In this document: in pieces, positions 40,751 through 51,500 of the stretch
Layout of the letters: each line of letters begins with the position of its first letter
How positions within the stretch are numbered: the first letter of the stretch is position 1
NCBI GenBank assembly: GCA_030644725.1
Contig: CP130629.1
Coordinates: forward strand, 1-64,000
Direction of reading: 5' to 3'
DNA: 64,000 bases
Source: Candidatus Electrothrix communis
GTDB lineage: Bacteria; Desulfobacterota; Desulfobulbia; Desulfobulbales; Desulfobulbaceae
Notes under the pieces: model-generated
What the model saw: the letters and a program-made list of their open reading frames with translations, nothing else
What the model was told of the DNA's origin: nothing
Database searches by the model: none
Translations under genes and position numbers: made by a program

Positions 40751-42781
40751 ATGAATTTTTTTATGACATTCTGTTGCACGACGCTTTCCTTGCTGTTGTT
40801 ATGCGGAGAGGCATTTGCCGTTAATAATATTGAGTTTCTGGATAAGGAGCTTATTCAAGATCTGAACCACGCTATTTATGAGATCGTCACCCCGAAACTG
40901 GAAGCCGACAAGGTAACCTATGCCAGAAAGCTGCCCTTTGAAAAATTGGACTATGCTGAGAGAAACGAGAAATATCACAGTATAGGGACGGCATTTTTCA
41001 TCAATGAAAAAGAGTTGATGACAGCAGAGCACGTCTTAGGTCTGAGGTATTTCTCGCTGAACTGGGATTTTTTTATTCGTGACAGCACCGGTCGGATTTA
41101 TCCGGTCAATAAAATAAGGAAGTGTTCAACCCGTCGGGATATGGTGGTCTTTGACCTGAAAGAATATCCAGAGAAAATTACTCCGCTGCATTTTAATCAA
41201 CAGGTTGAGGTCGGCGATACAGTTTTTTCAGCCGGAAACGCTTTGGGAGATGGGATTTCCTATCGGGCCGGGCAGGTGGCTTCGTTCACCCCTGAACAGG
41301 TCTATGGAGAATGGCGGGATATCCGCTTCTCCTCACCGGCCTCTCCGGGAAACAGCGGCGGTCCGCTTCTTAATACAGAGGGAGAGGTCGTCGGGCTGAT
41401 CATTAAGAAAACTCAGGGTGAAAATTATAACATTGCTATACCGATCAGTGAAGCGGATAATCTGGCGGACAATGCGGAATTTCACACCCGCAATGTTACC
41501 GAGAGAATCCCAGGCGCTGCTGCGTCATTCAGCAGAGACTTGGCCTATACGACTTCCTTACCTGCAACAGTTCCTGAACTTGCCGGTCAGGCTCAGGATG
41601 CTCTGAGTGCTTTTCATAGAACCCTACGTAAGGAGCTGAGAGCGCAGGTCCGGGAAAAGAATTTTCCCGGCGGAAAGCGGTTTCGTTATTATCTCAGGAG
41701 TCAGCCTGCTCTTTACGGGCTTGCTGCTGTAACTCCTGATAGCAGTTTTAGAAAATGGACAGCGCAGCAGGTGGAACTGGCAAAAGAACCTCTTGCGGAA
41801 GGACAGAATATTTTTCATGGCCCTCTTCGTCAGGTGGGTCGTTTTTATCCTCCTGCGTATTCTGATATGATGGTGATTGCGGAAAAATCGGAAGGGGTTG
41901 ATCTGAAGACGTTTCTGGATTCTCCGGCTATGATTCTGGAGACAGTGTTTAGCGCTGTCCCCTATTTTCGCTATATCGGGTGGGAGAGAGTGCCGGTCAC
42001 CAGTCTGGGCGAGCCGGAGAAAACTGAGACCTGGCGCGACAAGCTGGGCAGGCGGTGGACTTCTTCTCTCTGGTATCTCCCGTATTCAGACGGGTTTCTG
42101 TACAGCAGCTGTCTTCCCTCTCCCAAGGGGGCTGTCTGTACCATCATGAGTACCCGAGCGAGCCTGCTCACAGAGGATTACCTTGCCGCTTCCCGAGAAT
42201 CATGCGACCAACTGGTTATCGGGTATGAGGGGGGCCTTGACAATTGGGAGGAGTATCTGGCCCTTGGAGAGGAGTATTTGCCGACTTTTTTTCAGCAGAC
42301 TGCAATCAGCCATAAAGAGGGGCGGACGAAGATCCGCTTGAAAGATTTTCAGGTGGATTTTAAGCATCCTGAAATCATCAGCGACTCCGGTCTGCGCCTG
42401 CATCTTGGGTATGCCAATGATCAGCTCCTTGCCGAGGATCTGGTTATGCTTTCGTTTTTTCCGGAGAAAGGGAGTTCCTCCTATTACAGTGTTCAGCCGT
42501 TTTTCGAGCCCGGTCCGTTCGGTGCTGATATCTCTGTCGAAACATGGAAAGAGAGTGTCTCCGGTACCGGTGATTTCTCCGGGAAAAAGGTTGCTCAAGG
42601 CAACAGGGTTGTTATTCGGAAGACAGCCTTGCAGACAGAAAAAACAATTATTGATCCACACGGTCAAAAATTGAAAAAGATCTTCACTATCGGCTGTATC
42701 TATAAGGCCTCCGCAGCAGATGAGGATGTGGAGCAGGATTGCGAGCGTTTTTTCCAGAGCGTCGATTTCATCGACAAGTAA
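40751..42781 (+). CDS. Secreted trypsin-like serine protease with a large unknown C-terminal region (copy 2)
   Basis: 676 aa, collinear with copy 1 along its whole length. Signal peptide about 1-23; triad His94, Asp130 and Ser202 ('SPGNSGGPLL') all conserved. The protease domain is more similar between copies than the middle part (about 250-480), where copy 2 has a short insertion around 'GPLRQVGRFYPPAYSD'. That suggests the two C-terminal regions have diverged in what they recognise. The 183-bp spacer contains a small GTGGGC-TTC-GCCCAC hairpin at about 40577-40591. No immediate partner gene identifies the substrate. Confidence 0.85.
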   Translation: MNFFMTFCCTTLSLLLLCGEAFAVNNIEFLDKELIQDLNHAIYEIVTPKLEADKVTYARKLPFEKLDYAERNEKYHSIGTAFFINEKELMTAEHVLGLRYFSLNWDFFIRDSTGRIYPVNKIRKCSTRRDMVVFDLKEYPEKITPLHFNQQVEVGDTVFSAGNALGDGISYRAGQVASFTPEQVYGEWRDIRFSSPASPGNSGGPLLNTEGEVVGLIIKKTQGENYNIAIPISEADNLADNAEFHTRNVTERIPGAAASFSRDLAYTTSLPATVPELAGQAQDALSAFHRTLRKELRAQVREKNFPGGKRFRYYLRSQPALYGLAAVTPDSSFRKWTAQQVELAKEPLAEGQNIFHGPLRQVGRFYPPAYSDMMVIAEKSEGVDLKTFLDSPAMILETVFSAVPYFRYIGWERVPVTSLGEPEKTETWRDKLGRRWTSSLWYLPYSDGFLYSSCLPSPKGAVCTIMSTRASLLTEDYLAASRESCDQLVIGYEGGLDNWEEYLALGEEYLPTFFQQTAISHKEGRTKIRLKDFQVDFKHPEIISDSGLRLHLGYANDQLLAEDLVMLSFFPEKGSSSYYSVQPFFEPGPFGADISVETWKESVSGTGDFSGKKVAQGNRVVIRKTALQTEKTIIDPHGQKLKKIFTIGCIYKASAADEDVEQDCERFFQSVDFIDK

Positions 42782-42809
42782 GACATTTTCTTCATGCGGA
42801 TGAGTTTTG

Positions 42810-43829
42810 ATGATGAATCCTGAACCTCTCCTGGTTATTCCTGTTTTTATCCCCCATGAGGGTTGCCCGCATTGCTGTGTGTTTTGTAATCAGCGCAGGA
42901 TCAGCGGGTTCACGGAAAAATCCGTGACAACCGAAGATGTACGGGCAACCGTGCAAACCTGGCTTGACAGGGACGGCCCGGCTCAACGCAGGGTTCAGGC
43001 GGCCTTTTACGGCGGAAGTTTTACCGGCTTGCCCCTGATGCGCCAGAAAGAATTGCTGGGAGCGGTTGCTCCTTTTCTGGAGCAGGGCCGGGTGCAGAGT
43101 CTTCGTTTATCCACCCGGCCTGATTATATTGATCAGGAACGAGTTGCCCTGCTGTGCCGCTATCGAGTTTCCACGGTGGAACTCGGGGTGCAGTCCATGA
43201 ATGACCGGGTGCTGGCCTTGGCAAAGCGGGGCCACTGCGCTGCTGATGTTGATAGGGCGGTCCCTGTTCTCCGGCAAGCCGGGATGGAGATCGGTATCCA
43301 GTTGCTGCTGGGCTTGTCGGGCGATACTCGGACGACCTTGCGACGAACCGTTGAGCGGGTCATTGCCTTGCAGCCAGATTTTATCCGTATCTATCCCCTC
43401 TTGGTTGTGCAACACAGCGAGTTGGCAAAGCAACATAAGCGGGGTGAGTATACACCGTTCAGTCTGGATAAAGCCGTGGTGCTGGCCGCCTGGATGAAAC
43501 AGCGTTTTGATCAGGCCGGTATCCGGGTGGTGCGTATGGGCTTGCAGGCCGGTCCTGAGCTGGAATCCTCTCTGCTGGCTGGCCCTTGGCATCCGGCTTT
43601 TGGTGAGCTGGTGGCCTCCCGTTTGATGTTACGGCAGACGAGAAAGCTGCTCTCTCAAGTACCCTCCGAGAAAACGATCCACTTGAGCATCAATGAGCGG
43701 GATCAGTCTATTTTTCGCGGGATGAAATCCGCCAATGTCAAGCGACTGCAACAGCTGGGCCTTTGGCAGCGTATTGTCCTGAGTACAGATTCCGCCCTTC
43801 CGCGCGGTACGGTTAGGGTGCTTTCCTGA
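42810..43829 (+). CDS. Radical SAM protein, Elp3/YtqA-like
   Basis: 339 aa from ATG at 42810. The 4Fe-4S motif CxxxCxxC is Cys19, Cys23 and Cys26 in 'HEGCPHCCVFCNQ'. The TIM-barrel segments 'AAFYGGSFTGLP', 'RLSTRPDYID' and 'STVELGVQSMNDRVLALAKRGH' follow the Elp3/HemN-like order. No acetyltransferase domain is attached, so it is not full Elp3. The group is often annotated as radical SAM protein of unknown substrate, possibly RNA-modifying. The gene starts 28 bp after the second protease stop but is functionally unlike it. Confidence 0.85.
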   Translation: MMNPEPLLVIPVFIPHEGCPHCCVFCNQRRISGFTEKSVTTEDVRATVQTWLDRDGPAQRRVQAAFYGGSFTGLPLMRQKELLGAVAPFLEQGRVQSLRLSTRPDYIDQERVALLCRYRVSTVELGVQSMNDRVLALAKRGHCAADVDRAVPVLRQAGMEIGIQLLLGLSGDTRTTLRRTVERVIALQPDFIRIYPLLVVQHSELAKQHKRGEYTPFSLDKAVVLAAWMKQRFDQAGIRVVRMGLQAGPELESSLLAGPWHPAFGELVASRLMLRQTRKLLSQVPSEKTIHLSINERDQSIFRGMKSANVKRLQQLGLWQRIVLSTDSALPRGTVRVLS

Positions 43830-44099
43830 CGCTCGTTTTTCCTTCTTGTGGCGTGGTTTCCCTTTCCTCCGATCACCAGTCAAATACACCCTCTCTTTTT
43901 CCGCTCTATCGTTTTCTGTTTGAAAAAAATTGTTCTTGAAATTTCTTTGCGGCACAATGCAATTTCTATATTTCGTTAGGTTTGTCAATGATAATATCAT
44001 ATATTTTCATTGACTTGCACGACAAGGTGTTGGTAGTCTTTGTCGACATCGGCGAATATGCTCTTCACGCTGAAGAATAACACAACCCCTTATTCTACA

Positions 44100-44627
44100 A
44101 TGACAGATCGAAAAAAGCCCCGCCTGTTGTCCGTCCTTACAATACCTGTCAGCAGTTTGTTGATTTTCCTCACCCCGATCACTGCTTTTTCAAAAACGGT
44201 TTATTACGACTACAACACCCTTGGTTATCTTGAGCAGGCTCAGGAATCAACAGGCACTGTTTTTGATTACACCTATGATCTTATGGGCAATCGGAAGACC
44301 ATGACCATCACGCCGCAGGACTCGGATGGTGACGGATTGGGAAACGGCGAGGAAATCTCTGTGTACGGCACTGATCCCTATATCGCTGATACAGACGGTG
44401 ACGGACTGAATGACGGTGAAGAAGTCGCCTACTGGGGAGAAGACTGGAACAGTGATTTCGACAATGACGGTCAGATCAATCTGTTGGATTATGACGCTGA
44501 CGGTGACGGATACAGTGATGGTTTTGAAGTCGGGCGAGGTACGAACCCAGGTGACCCGGAAGACTATCCGTCAATGGTCTTGCCGCCAATCCTTTTTCTG
44601 CTCCTCAACGGGCAGGAAGTTCCGTAA
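44100..44627 (+). CDS. Small secreted protein: one YD repeat plus TSP3-like calcium repeats
   Basis: 175 aa from ATG at 44100, chosen because it opens a signal peptide (hydrophobic 10-26, ending 'ITAFS'); a TTG start at 44040 is possible. Residues about 28-62 are a single YD repeat ('YYDYNTLGYLEQAQESTGTVFDYTYDLMGNRK'). About 65-145 are thrombospondin-type-3-like Asp-rich repeats ('DSDGDGL', 'DTDGDGL', 'DADGDGY'), which bind calcium. It looks like a decapitated relative of the Rhs proteins that follow and marks the left border of the Rhs island. Confidence 0.65.
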   Translation: MTDRKKPRLLSVLTIPVSSLLIFLTPITAFSKTVYYDYNTLGYLEQAQESTGTVFDYTYDLMGNRKTMTITPQDSDGDGLGNGEEISVYGTDPYIADTDGDGLNDGEEVAYWGEDWNSDFDNDGQINLLDYDADGDGYSDGFEVGRGTNPGDPEDYPSMVLPPILFLLLNGQEVP

Positions 44628-44725
44628 GCTGAGATGCGAAACCGTTGTATCCGCCTGACTGAAAAGCATTCGATGTTTGAAAATCCAGCCTGTTAACTGA
44701 AAAACCGAGCAGCCGGACTGAAATC

Positions 44726-45907
44726 ATGTATCAAAAAAAATATCGTTACATCCTGTTCACCCTCCTTGTCGCCACTTTCTTTTGTTCCGGGACAACAACC
44801 TTTTGTCGTGCCGAATCATCAGGTGATGTTGTTGAAAAAAAGATGGAGCTGTCATTGCCGAAAGAGGTATTGACCTCAGGTAGTCCTTTCATGATCATGA
44901 TGGACAGCCGAGGACATCAGCGGGTTATTACGTACAACAAACAACCAAAAAAGAAACTGCCTGAAGTTCATTCAGATACCTTTGTAGCCGACACTATGGC
45001 GGTATATGCAGCAGATTCCGCTCTGGAGTTGACTGTCGAGGTTGACCAAGCAGCAGCTTCGGCTCTGCCGTCGGAGCGGATTATTAAAACAGAGAATACA
45101 GATTATCAGCAAGGAACAGTCGGGCAACAGCTGGCTCAGGCGTTAGAAGTTACAGTCTTGGATGAAAATGATCACCCGGTTGTTGATACGCAAGTTATCT
45201 TTCAGATCGCTAAGGGTGGCGGTACTTTTGTTGGTGGTTCAACTGTGCTTACGGTCTCTACCGACAGTAATGGAAAAGCGTCTGTTGAACTTATTCTCGG
45301 AATCCATACCGCAGACAATCCGATTGGCTGGCTTGAGGCAGGTTTGAATACACAGCAAGTGGGGCTCAATGTTGTTGAGTGCTGGCCTGCGAGTATTCCT
45401 TCGTATAAGACGATTTTTTCTGCTTATGGGTTTCCTGGTGAACCAGCGGTGATTAAGCTACATAACGATATTGTAGATATAAGTCAAATGGAAGTGTCTG
45501 TGCTGACTTGGGTTCATGATGTACTTGTTTCAGTTCTGGATCAAGATGAGAATCCCATATCAAATATTCCCGTTACTGTTAGCGCAGGAGATATTATAGA
45601 GTTGTCTAACGAAGACTGCGATAAGGATAATAGCGACATACGTCCAGCCTTGGTTCTCCCTATAGAGGAAAAAGATGCCGAATTTCCATTTGCATACGAA
45701 AGTTTTGCAGGTTATGCAGGTCAACCTCTTATCATAACCTCTGATTATAATCCAGTGCCGTTTACGGTTTTTTCTGGAGCCATACCGGATGCAAGATATA
45801 ATTTTGACATAACGAATAAGGTTAGATTGTGCGAGCGCAGCGAGCCACAATCTGAACCGTTTGTTGGACAAGCCCGGCATTATATAGAAAACATCTTTTT
45901 TGGCTGA
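44726..45907 (+). CDS. Secreted Ig-like protein, possible severed N-terminal part of the Rhs giant
   Basis: 393 aa with a signal peptide (about 1-30). About 130-210 form a Big_1-like Ig domain ('LEVTVLDENDHPVVDTQVIFQIAKGGGTFVGG...DSNGKASVELILG'), and a second such segment starts near 265 ('VSVLDQDENPISNIPVTVS'). The last 30 residues ('RLCERSEPQSEPFVGQARHYI...') are the translation of an attC-like hairpin, so the natural C-terminus is lost. A decayed IS91-family element follows, then an open Rhs frame without a start. Simplest reading: one long secreted Ig/Rhs protein was split here. This is inference; the two halves cannot be joined precisely. Confidence 0.65.
   Translation: MYQKKYRYILFTLLVATFFCSGTTTFCRAESSGDVVEKKMELSLPKEVLTSGSPFMIMMDSRGHQRVITYNKQPKKKLPEVHSDTFVADTMAVYAADSALELTVEVDQAAASALPSERIIKTENTDYQQGTVGQQLAQALEVTVLDENDHPVVDTQVIFQIAKGGGTFVGGSTVLTVSTDSNGKASVELILGIHTADNPIGWLEAGLNTQQVGLNVVECWPASIPSYKTIFSAYGFPGEPAVIKLHNDIVDISQMEVSVLTWVHDVLVSVLDQDENPISNIPVTVSAGDIIELSNEDCDKDNSDIRPALVLPIEEKDAEFPFAYESFAGYAGQPLIITSDYNPVPFTVFSGAIPDARYNFDITNKVRLCERSEPQSEPFVGQARHYIENIFFG
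45807..45869. other. Integron attC-like recombination site
   Basis: 63-nt imperfect palindrome. On the minus strand: GTCCAAC (fits RYYYAAC), AAAC, GGTTCAGATTGTG, a 14-base loop, CACAATCTAACC, a spacer, GTTATGT (close to GTTRRRY). The inner arms pair perfectly except for one extra base (C) on one side, the extrahelical base that is the hallmark of attC hairpins. On the plus strand the outer core is GTTGGAC, a full GTTRRRY match. Orientation cannot be fixed. No integron integrase was identified in the window. Confidence 0.55.
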
Positions 45908-46110
45908 AGGCTGCCTAGTCAGACAGATGGACCGGAAGGCTGTTTTGGAACCGAGAATTTGATCTTTGAAATTGATTTTCCCTATGCATAAAGCTGTAGT
46001 CGGTGAAAAATAGTATTTTTTAAGTACAGGTATCCAGCGCCGGTTGAACCGGTTTTTTCGAAAGCTGGCGATGTCGCTTCAGGGTTACATAACCATGCAC
46101 ACCTCCATTT

Positions 46111-47196
46111 TTATGCGATGCAAACAGCTGGCCGGAGAGGAGGCGGCTTCCTCACCCTAGTCCGAATGATTTTCATTTCCGCCCCGCAGTTCGGGCAGAT
46201 GATAGCAGCTTTTTTGGGTTGCTCAGCACTGAATAATGTAAACGGGTTGACCCTAAGCACCAGTTGGAGAAATCGGATGAGCTTTTTGCTGCACGGATGC
46301 AGAAAACCGTAACAGCGTGCCCTGCGAAACCCTTTGGGCAAGACGTGCAGCATGAGCAGAGAGAGGAATTCTTCTCCGGTCACCTCCCTGGACCTGTATT
46401 TGCCGGTTTTGGCGTGAAGATACCTGAAGGTAACCATGCCGTTTTCGCACTTCAGGATATCCTTTTCCTGAATTACGCCCCGGTAGAGATATTTGCCGAG
46501 ATAGATGATCGCCTTGTCTCCGTTGCCGACGCTCTTGCAGTCGACAACCCACTTTTCCGGGCAATCCTTTGGCAGTTTCAGGCCTTGCTCAACTATGGCC
46601 GTAAGCATCTTTGCCCGAAAAACCTTTGCCAAGGCCTTGTGGTTAAAGAGGTATTCAGCCCCCTTTTTATGCCACAACCCTGTTTTTTGTTGATGCTTGC
46701 TCCGGGCATGACCACATGGATGTGGGGGTGATGATCAAGATTTCTTGCATGGGTATGGAGGATAGCGGTAAATCCCGCTTCTCCGCCGAGTTTTTGTCAT
46801 TTGCAGTAAAGGTTTTCAGAGTCTCTTTGACCGAAGCGAACATCTGTGAATAAACGATTTTCTGATTTCTCCAGGCAAGATCCCTGAGTTGAGCAGGCAG
46901 GGTAAAGGTAACCAGAAAATAGGGAGCCGGCAGCCGCTTGTTCAGTTGCTTTTCGATCCAGTTGCTGCTTTCATGGTTCTGACAGTGCGGACAGTTTCTA
47001 TGGCCGCAGGAATGAGGAATATAGATTTCTGTTCCGCATTCATGGTTCGCACACCGCGCAAGCATCTGCAGGCTGTGTTCCGTCCTGCACTTGGCCATGG
47101 CCCACAGCGCTTTTTGTGGCTGGGCAGAACGAAAGCCTGATATTGCGCTAAAAACTGTTCCTTGAATCGATTAATAATCGTGGAGAGCAAAATCAT
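46111..47196 (-). pseudogene. IS91-family transposase, frameshifted
   Basis: Three frames cover one transposase. The start is at 47196. The N-terminal zinc finger is 'CANHECGTEIYIPHSCGHRNCPHCQ'. Then comes the IS91 core 'RLPAPYFLVTFTLPAQLRDL', the HUH-type motif in the 'HHPHIHVVMPGAS' region (about 46700-46740, in a third frame), and 'WVVDCKSVGNGDKAIIYLGKYLYR'. A C-terminal CxxC ('ICPNCGAEM') ends the protein. Shifts lie near 47100, 46780 and 46690. The family replicates by rolling-circle transposition. Frameshifts imply loss of function unless they are sequencing errors. Confidence 0.75.
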
Positions 47197-48101
47197 TTGA
47201 CGCCCTCCCAAGTGATATCAAAGGTATCGGTCAGGGAGTTGACGGCCTGACGGGCGTTGCTGTTGGTGACAGCGGTAAGATGGGTATATCGGGATGTGGT
47301 CAGGATGCTGACATGACCGAGTATCTGTTGGAGTTCAACAAGGTCAACCCCGGCTTCCAACATATGGGTGGCATAACTGTGGCGCAGGGAATGGCATGAG
47401 ATTTTTTATGTTGAGCTGTCCAACCACAGCCTTCATGGCAGCTTGAATACCTCCTCGATTTAAAGGCGTTTCAACCAAGTGGACGTTTTTCAGTCCCCGT
47501 TTCCTGTTTGGAAAGAGGAATTTGGGGTGCTGGTGAACGGACCAGAAATTTCTTAGAATCTGAAGGGTTTTTCAGGCAAAGGAACCAGCCTGTCCTTGTT
47601 GCCTTTGGCGTCGCGAATGTGGACCCGCATATTGCTGGCGTCAATGTCGCTTGTTTTCAGGGCAATGCCCTCGCCGAGGCGCAGCCCCAGTGAGTAGGCT
47701 GTGAAAAAAAAGACCTTGTAGCTCAGTTTGCCGGTGGCGGCAACCAGTTGATGGAGCTGCTCGACCGTGAGAATATCTGGAATCCTTGAAACCTTGGGCG
47801 GTTTGATCAGGGGGATATCCTCCCAGGTTCTGTTCAGCACCCTGGAATAAAAGAACTTCAGCCCATACAGGTCGAGCTTGACTGCGCTCCATGAGCGACA
47901 ATCCAAAAGTTCGTTAAAGTAATCAAGGAGCTGGTCGGATGTGAGATTGTCGATTTGACACTCGAAATAATTGCCGATTCGCCTGATCGACCGTGAATAG
48001 GCATCAATGGTCTTTGGTTGTAAGCCGTTAAGTTTCAGATGTTTGATATGTTTTTGATAAAGCAGATTGAAGTGTGGATCGCTTGGCATCGTGCAGTTCA
48101 T
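47193..48101 (-). pseudogene. IS91-associated tyrosine recombinase, frameshifted
   Basis: The intact N-terminal part is 182 aa from ATG at 48101: a SAM-like core-binding domain, then the catalytic start 'AYSLGLRLGEGIALKTSDID' with the first Arg. After a lost base near 47570 (run of A after 'LPE') and one more near 47400, the C-terminal box continues as '[41 protein letters not shown]', holding His-x-x-Arg, the second His and the Tyr nucleophile. Its TGA overlaps the transposase ATG. It resembles IS91 orf1-type recombinases; I saw no feature that would make it an integron integrase. Confidence 0.72.
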
Positions 48102-48505
48102 TGTAACCTCCTCTGTGTAATAATAGGATAATGGCAGTGCACTTGCATTGCCGTTATACTATTATTGCAAAAGATATAGGCTGCTACAAGATATTCACCG
48201 CAGAGGTGGATGTACGGGGTTTGTCTGCCGCGTAGCGGCTTCGTCCAACAACTGCTTCCGGGCTGTCCGCTCAACAACATACTCAAACATACACCAGATC
48301 TGAAAGCTTAGGAAATTGCAGCGGTTACGATGCTCCAGAGTCTGTTCAACGATTATTTCTCCGGGGGAGCGGTATTCATGAGCAAGGTGAGAGCGTTGAT
48401 CTTTCAGGTTGGCTCTATGAACTCAAGGAGCAGGACGATATTCTTACCCAGTGTGGTGCATGTGAAGATATAGTTGGAAAAACAGAATACTTCACCGGCT
48501 CGTCG
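48102..48505 (+). other. Junction between the IS91-like element and the Rhs gene
   Basis: From about 48235 the frame of the Rhs gene is open and reads protein-like sequence ('NCSGYDAPESVQRLFLRGSG...LYELKEQDD') without a usable ATG. It therefore belongs to the Rhs protein, whose true start has been lost. A GTCCAAC core and a GCCGCgtaGCGGC palindrome lie at 48230-48257, like half of an attC site, but the matching arm is absent. Confidence 0.5.
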
Positions 48506-51500
48506 TTGACAGGGATTGGTGTAACAATTCAGGGTACAACCTTGGAAGATATCGAGGTTGAATGTCCAGACGGATCTGCATGTGGATATGAATTTTCTGC
48601 CATAACAACAATAGGGTCCAGCACTGGTTACATAAACGTAAGTGTCGATTTTACAAAAGAGATAAGAAATAGGGAATATCAGGATGCATCAGGATGCTAC
48701 TGCACACTGACCGACACAACAACTGGTAACATATCTGATTGGTTATATTTCATTCCAAGATCTATTGTCCTTGATTCCTCAAAAGTTATTCCGGTAGACC
48801 AGAATGGACAAGTTCTATGTGATATTGAGATCCCATTTATAGATAATTGTTATTATTATCCTCAGATCATTTCGATGACCATTTTGGAAGACGGAGTTCC
48901 CTTTGCCGTGTTGCCTATTGATCCTAACACGCTTGCTCCTCCGGTTATCAACCGAGGAACAGAGTTTGATCTGTCTAAAACCTACACTGCTATAATCAGG
49001 GCAGATGACTGGACAGATGAAGGCTCTCTTGCCGGTGTGCAAAGCAACGAGATGACCCTAATCCTATCAGAAGAACACCCCATCGACTACCTCTACATCG
49101 GAAATTTGAAAGAAAAGATCCCGGTCATGCAGGGAGAATCCGTCACGATCAAGGCACAGACATCCCCGGAAGAGCTGGCAAGCGAGCTGGAATGGTCCAT
49201 TGTTGCTGAGCGACCGAATGATGAAACCGGAAAAATCATAGCTGCCATAGACCCGAGTACCGGTGTGTTGACCGTTGACGAAAATTCCGGCAGCGGCACA
49301 GTAACAGTCCGGGCCTCCTACAACGGTTGCGTGTACAAAGACGCAGAGGTTCCGGTCGGATGTCAGGAATGCAGTGAAGGCTACTGTCCACTGTCGGTGG
49401 AAGGCGGCAGCAGCGACAGGCTGTCCAGCGTGGATTTTGCCATATCTCTGGGCAAAACCGGGGGAGGCAACCCGGCAGGCAGCTTACTCCTCCGCTCAGA
49501 AAGCGTATCCGCTCAACTCTACGCTCCAAAAACTCTGTATTTGTCGTCCCTGGTCAGGGACAACGAGGTGCGTTATGATGAAAATGATGCCCTCCGTCAG
49601 ATCCTGACCGCCAAAACCTTTGTCGATATAACGACGGAAAACGAATATCGATATACCGTCAGCCTGTACCGGCCCGATGATATCGCGGGGCAGGCGGACG
49701 GACTGTACACCCTGAATCCCGCCGCAGTCCCCTTTGTCTCCTTTCAGATTGAAAACCCGGATATGCTCCCGACAATCAGCGACAGGCTGAAGATCACCGA
49801 GATCCGGGGCAGCGAGTCCTCGGTCACAGAGTATTTCAACGATAAAACCACCGGAGCATGGACCCTGAGCGAGGCCGATGGTCAGCGGATAACCGAACGC
49901 AGCGAGCAGGTTGTCGGTGACACCGTTGTCCGCAGGGAAACGGTGAAAAACGGTTCCGGTCAGATCTCCTCGGTAATTGATCGGACATACAAAGAATTTC
50001 CCTGGGGAGAGGAACTGCTCAGTCAGGCGGACGACCCGGACGGTGATAATCTGGTCACGACCTTTACCTATTATGAAGACAGTGGTGTTCCAAGTAGCTA
50101 TTCCAAATTGAAATCGGTTGAAAACCCTGATGGTTCCTGGGAGTATTACGAATACGACAGCCAAGGCCGGATTGCCTCCCAATATTCGAGTTGGCTGGAT
50201 CTGGATATCAGCCAGAAGGCGAACGCTCGTGTCACGAGCTATAACTACGATCCAACGGTCCTGAGCGGTGATTCAGATCTGGACGAGGATAAAAATCGTC
50301 CCAGAATCACGACAGAAACCACGAGCGGTATTGTTACCTCCCGGAAATACGCTGTTTATTCCGTTGATGGCTCAGGCGTCAGGCAGGAAATCAGCGAGAT
50401 CGCCACTGATCAGTCTGCGCCCTTTGGCGCACCGGACAACCTGCGCACGGTCACGACCTTTTATCCCGAAGACGGCAGTGTCTCAGCAGGCAGGCTGCAA
50501 TCAGTGCTTTTGCCGGACGGACGGCTGACAACCACCACTTATGAAGAGGGGAGCTTTGATGTCGGCACCCAGGTCTTCACGCCGGGCACAGGCACGGATG
50601 AACGGGTCACGACGGTGCATGGTACGGAGAGCTCGCTGGCGGGCATCGCTCTGAAAACGACCAAAGAAGAAAGCATCACCGACAGTCTGGGCAACGGGGT
50701 ATTTCAGCGCACCCTGATCTTTGATGGAGGCGCTTATCAGCCGGTGGGCTGGACAGCCCAGGAATATGATGATTTCGGCAGGGTGACCCGACAGACCGCT
50801 TCCAACGGTACTGAGACCGACACAGTCTGGTCCTGTTGTGTGAAAGACTCGGAGACCGATGCAGCCGGGGTTACCACGACATTCAGCTATGACGCTCTCC
50901 ATCGTCCGATCAGCAACAGTCGCGAGGCTGAGCAGGGGCCGATTCTGACCGACTACAGCTATGACGCTTCCGGCAGGCGGCTTTCCGAAACCGTGTCCTC
51001 GGGCGGCCTCAGTCTGGGCAGTTCCAGCCAGTATGATTTGTCCGGCAGGATCATCAGCCGGACCGACAGCAGGAACCTGACCACGACCTATGATTATGCA
51101 TCAGGAGGTCGGATCACCACCGAGACCCGGCCAGGCAACATCACCGAAATCACGGAAACCTACCCGGACGGGCGGACCAAATCCGTGACCGGCACCGGCG
51201 TGGTTTCCCGCTTTTACAGCTACGGGGTTAATCCCGACGGCTCAACCTGGACTCAGGTTCATAGCGGAACCGCGTCCTCGCCGGTCTGGGAAAAGAGCAC
51301 GACTGATCCGGCCGGACGGGCCGTGAAGACCGAAAAGCCCGGTTATCTCGGCACGGAAATCTCAGAAAATTTCTATAACGACAAAGGGCAGGTGTGGAAA
51401 ACAACCGCGCCGGGTCGGGCAGCCACTCTGTACGAGTACGACGAGCCGGGCAACAGAACCCATTCCGGTTTGGATGTCAATGATAACGGCGTGCTGGATA

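Larger units (their letters stand above)
45870..48283 (-). mobile_element. Decayed IS91-family element (integrase plus transposase)
   Basis: The two-gene layout, tyrosine recombinase then HUH/Y2 transposase with an ATGA overlap, is that of IS91. IS91 elements have no inverted repeats and make no target duplication, so the ends given here are only limits set by the flanking Rhs-type frames and the attC-like site. Both genes carry several frameshifts, so it is probably inactive. Confidence 0.6.

Noticed and set aside
38564-42781. DegP/HtrA assignment for the twin proteases
   Set aside because: The triad spacing fits trypsin-like folds generally, but no PDZ domain follows and the C-terminal 400 residues are different.
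47193-48101. Idea that the tyrosine recombinase is an integron integrase for the attC-like site
   Set aside because: Its sequence order and its ATGA overlap with a Y2 transposase match IS91 orf1-type recombinases, and I saw no IntI-specific insertion.
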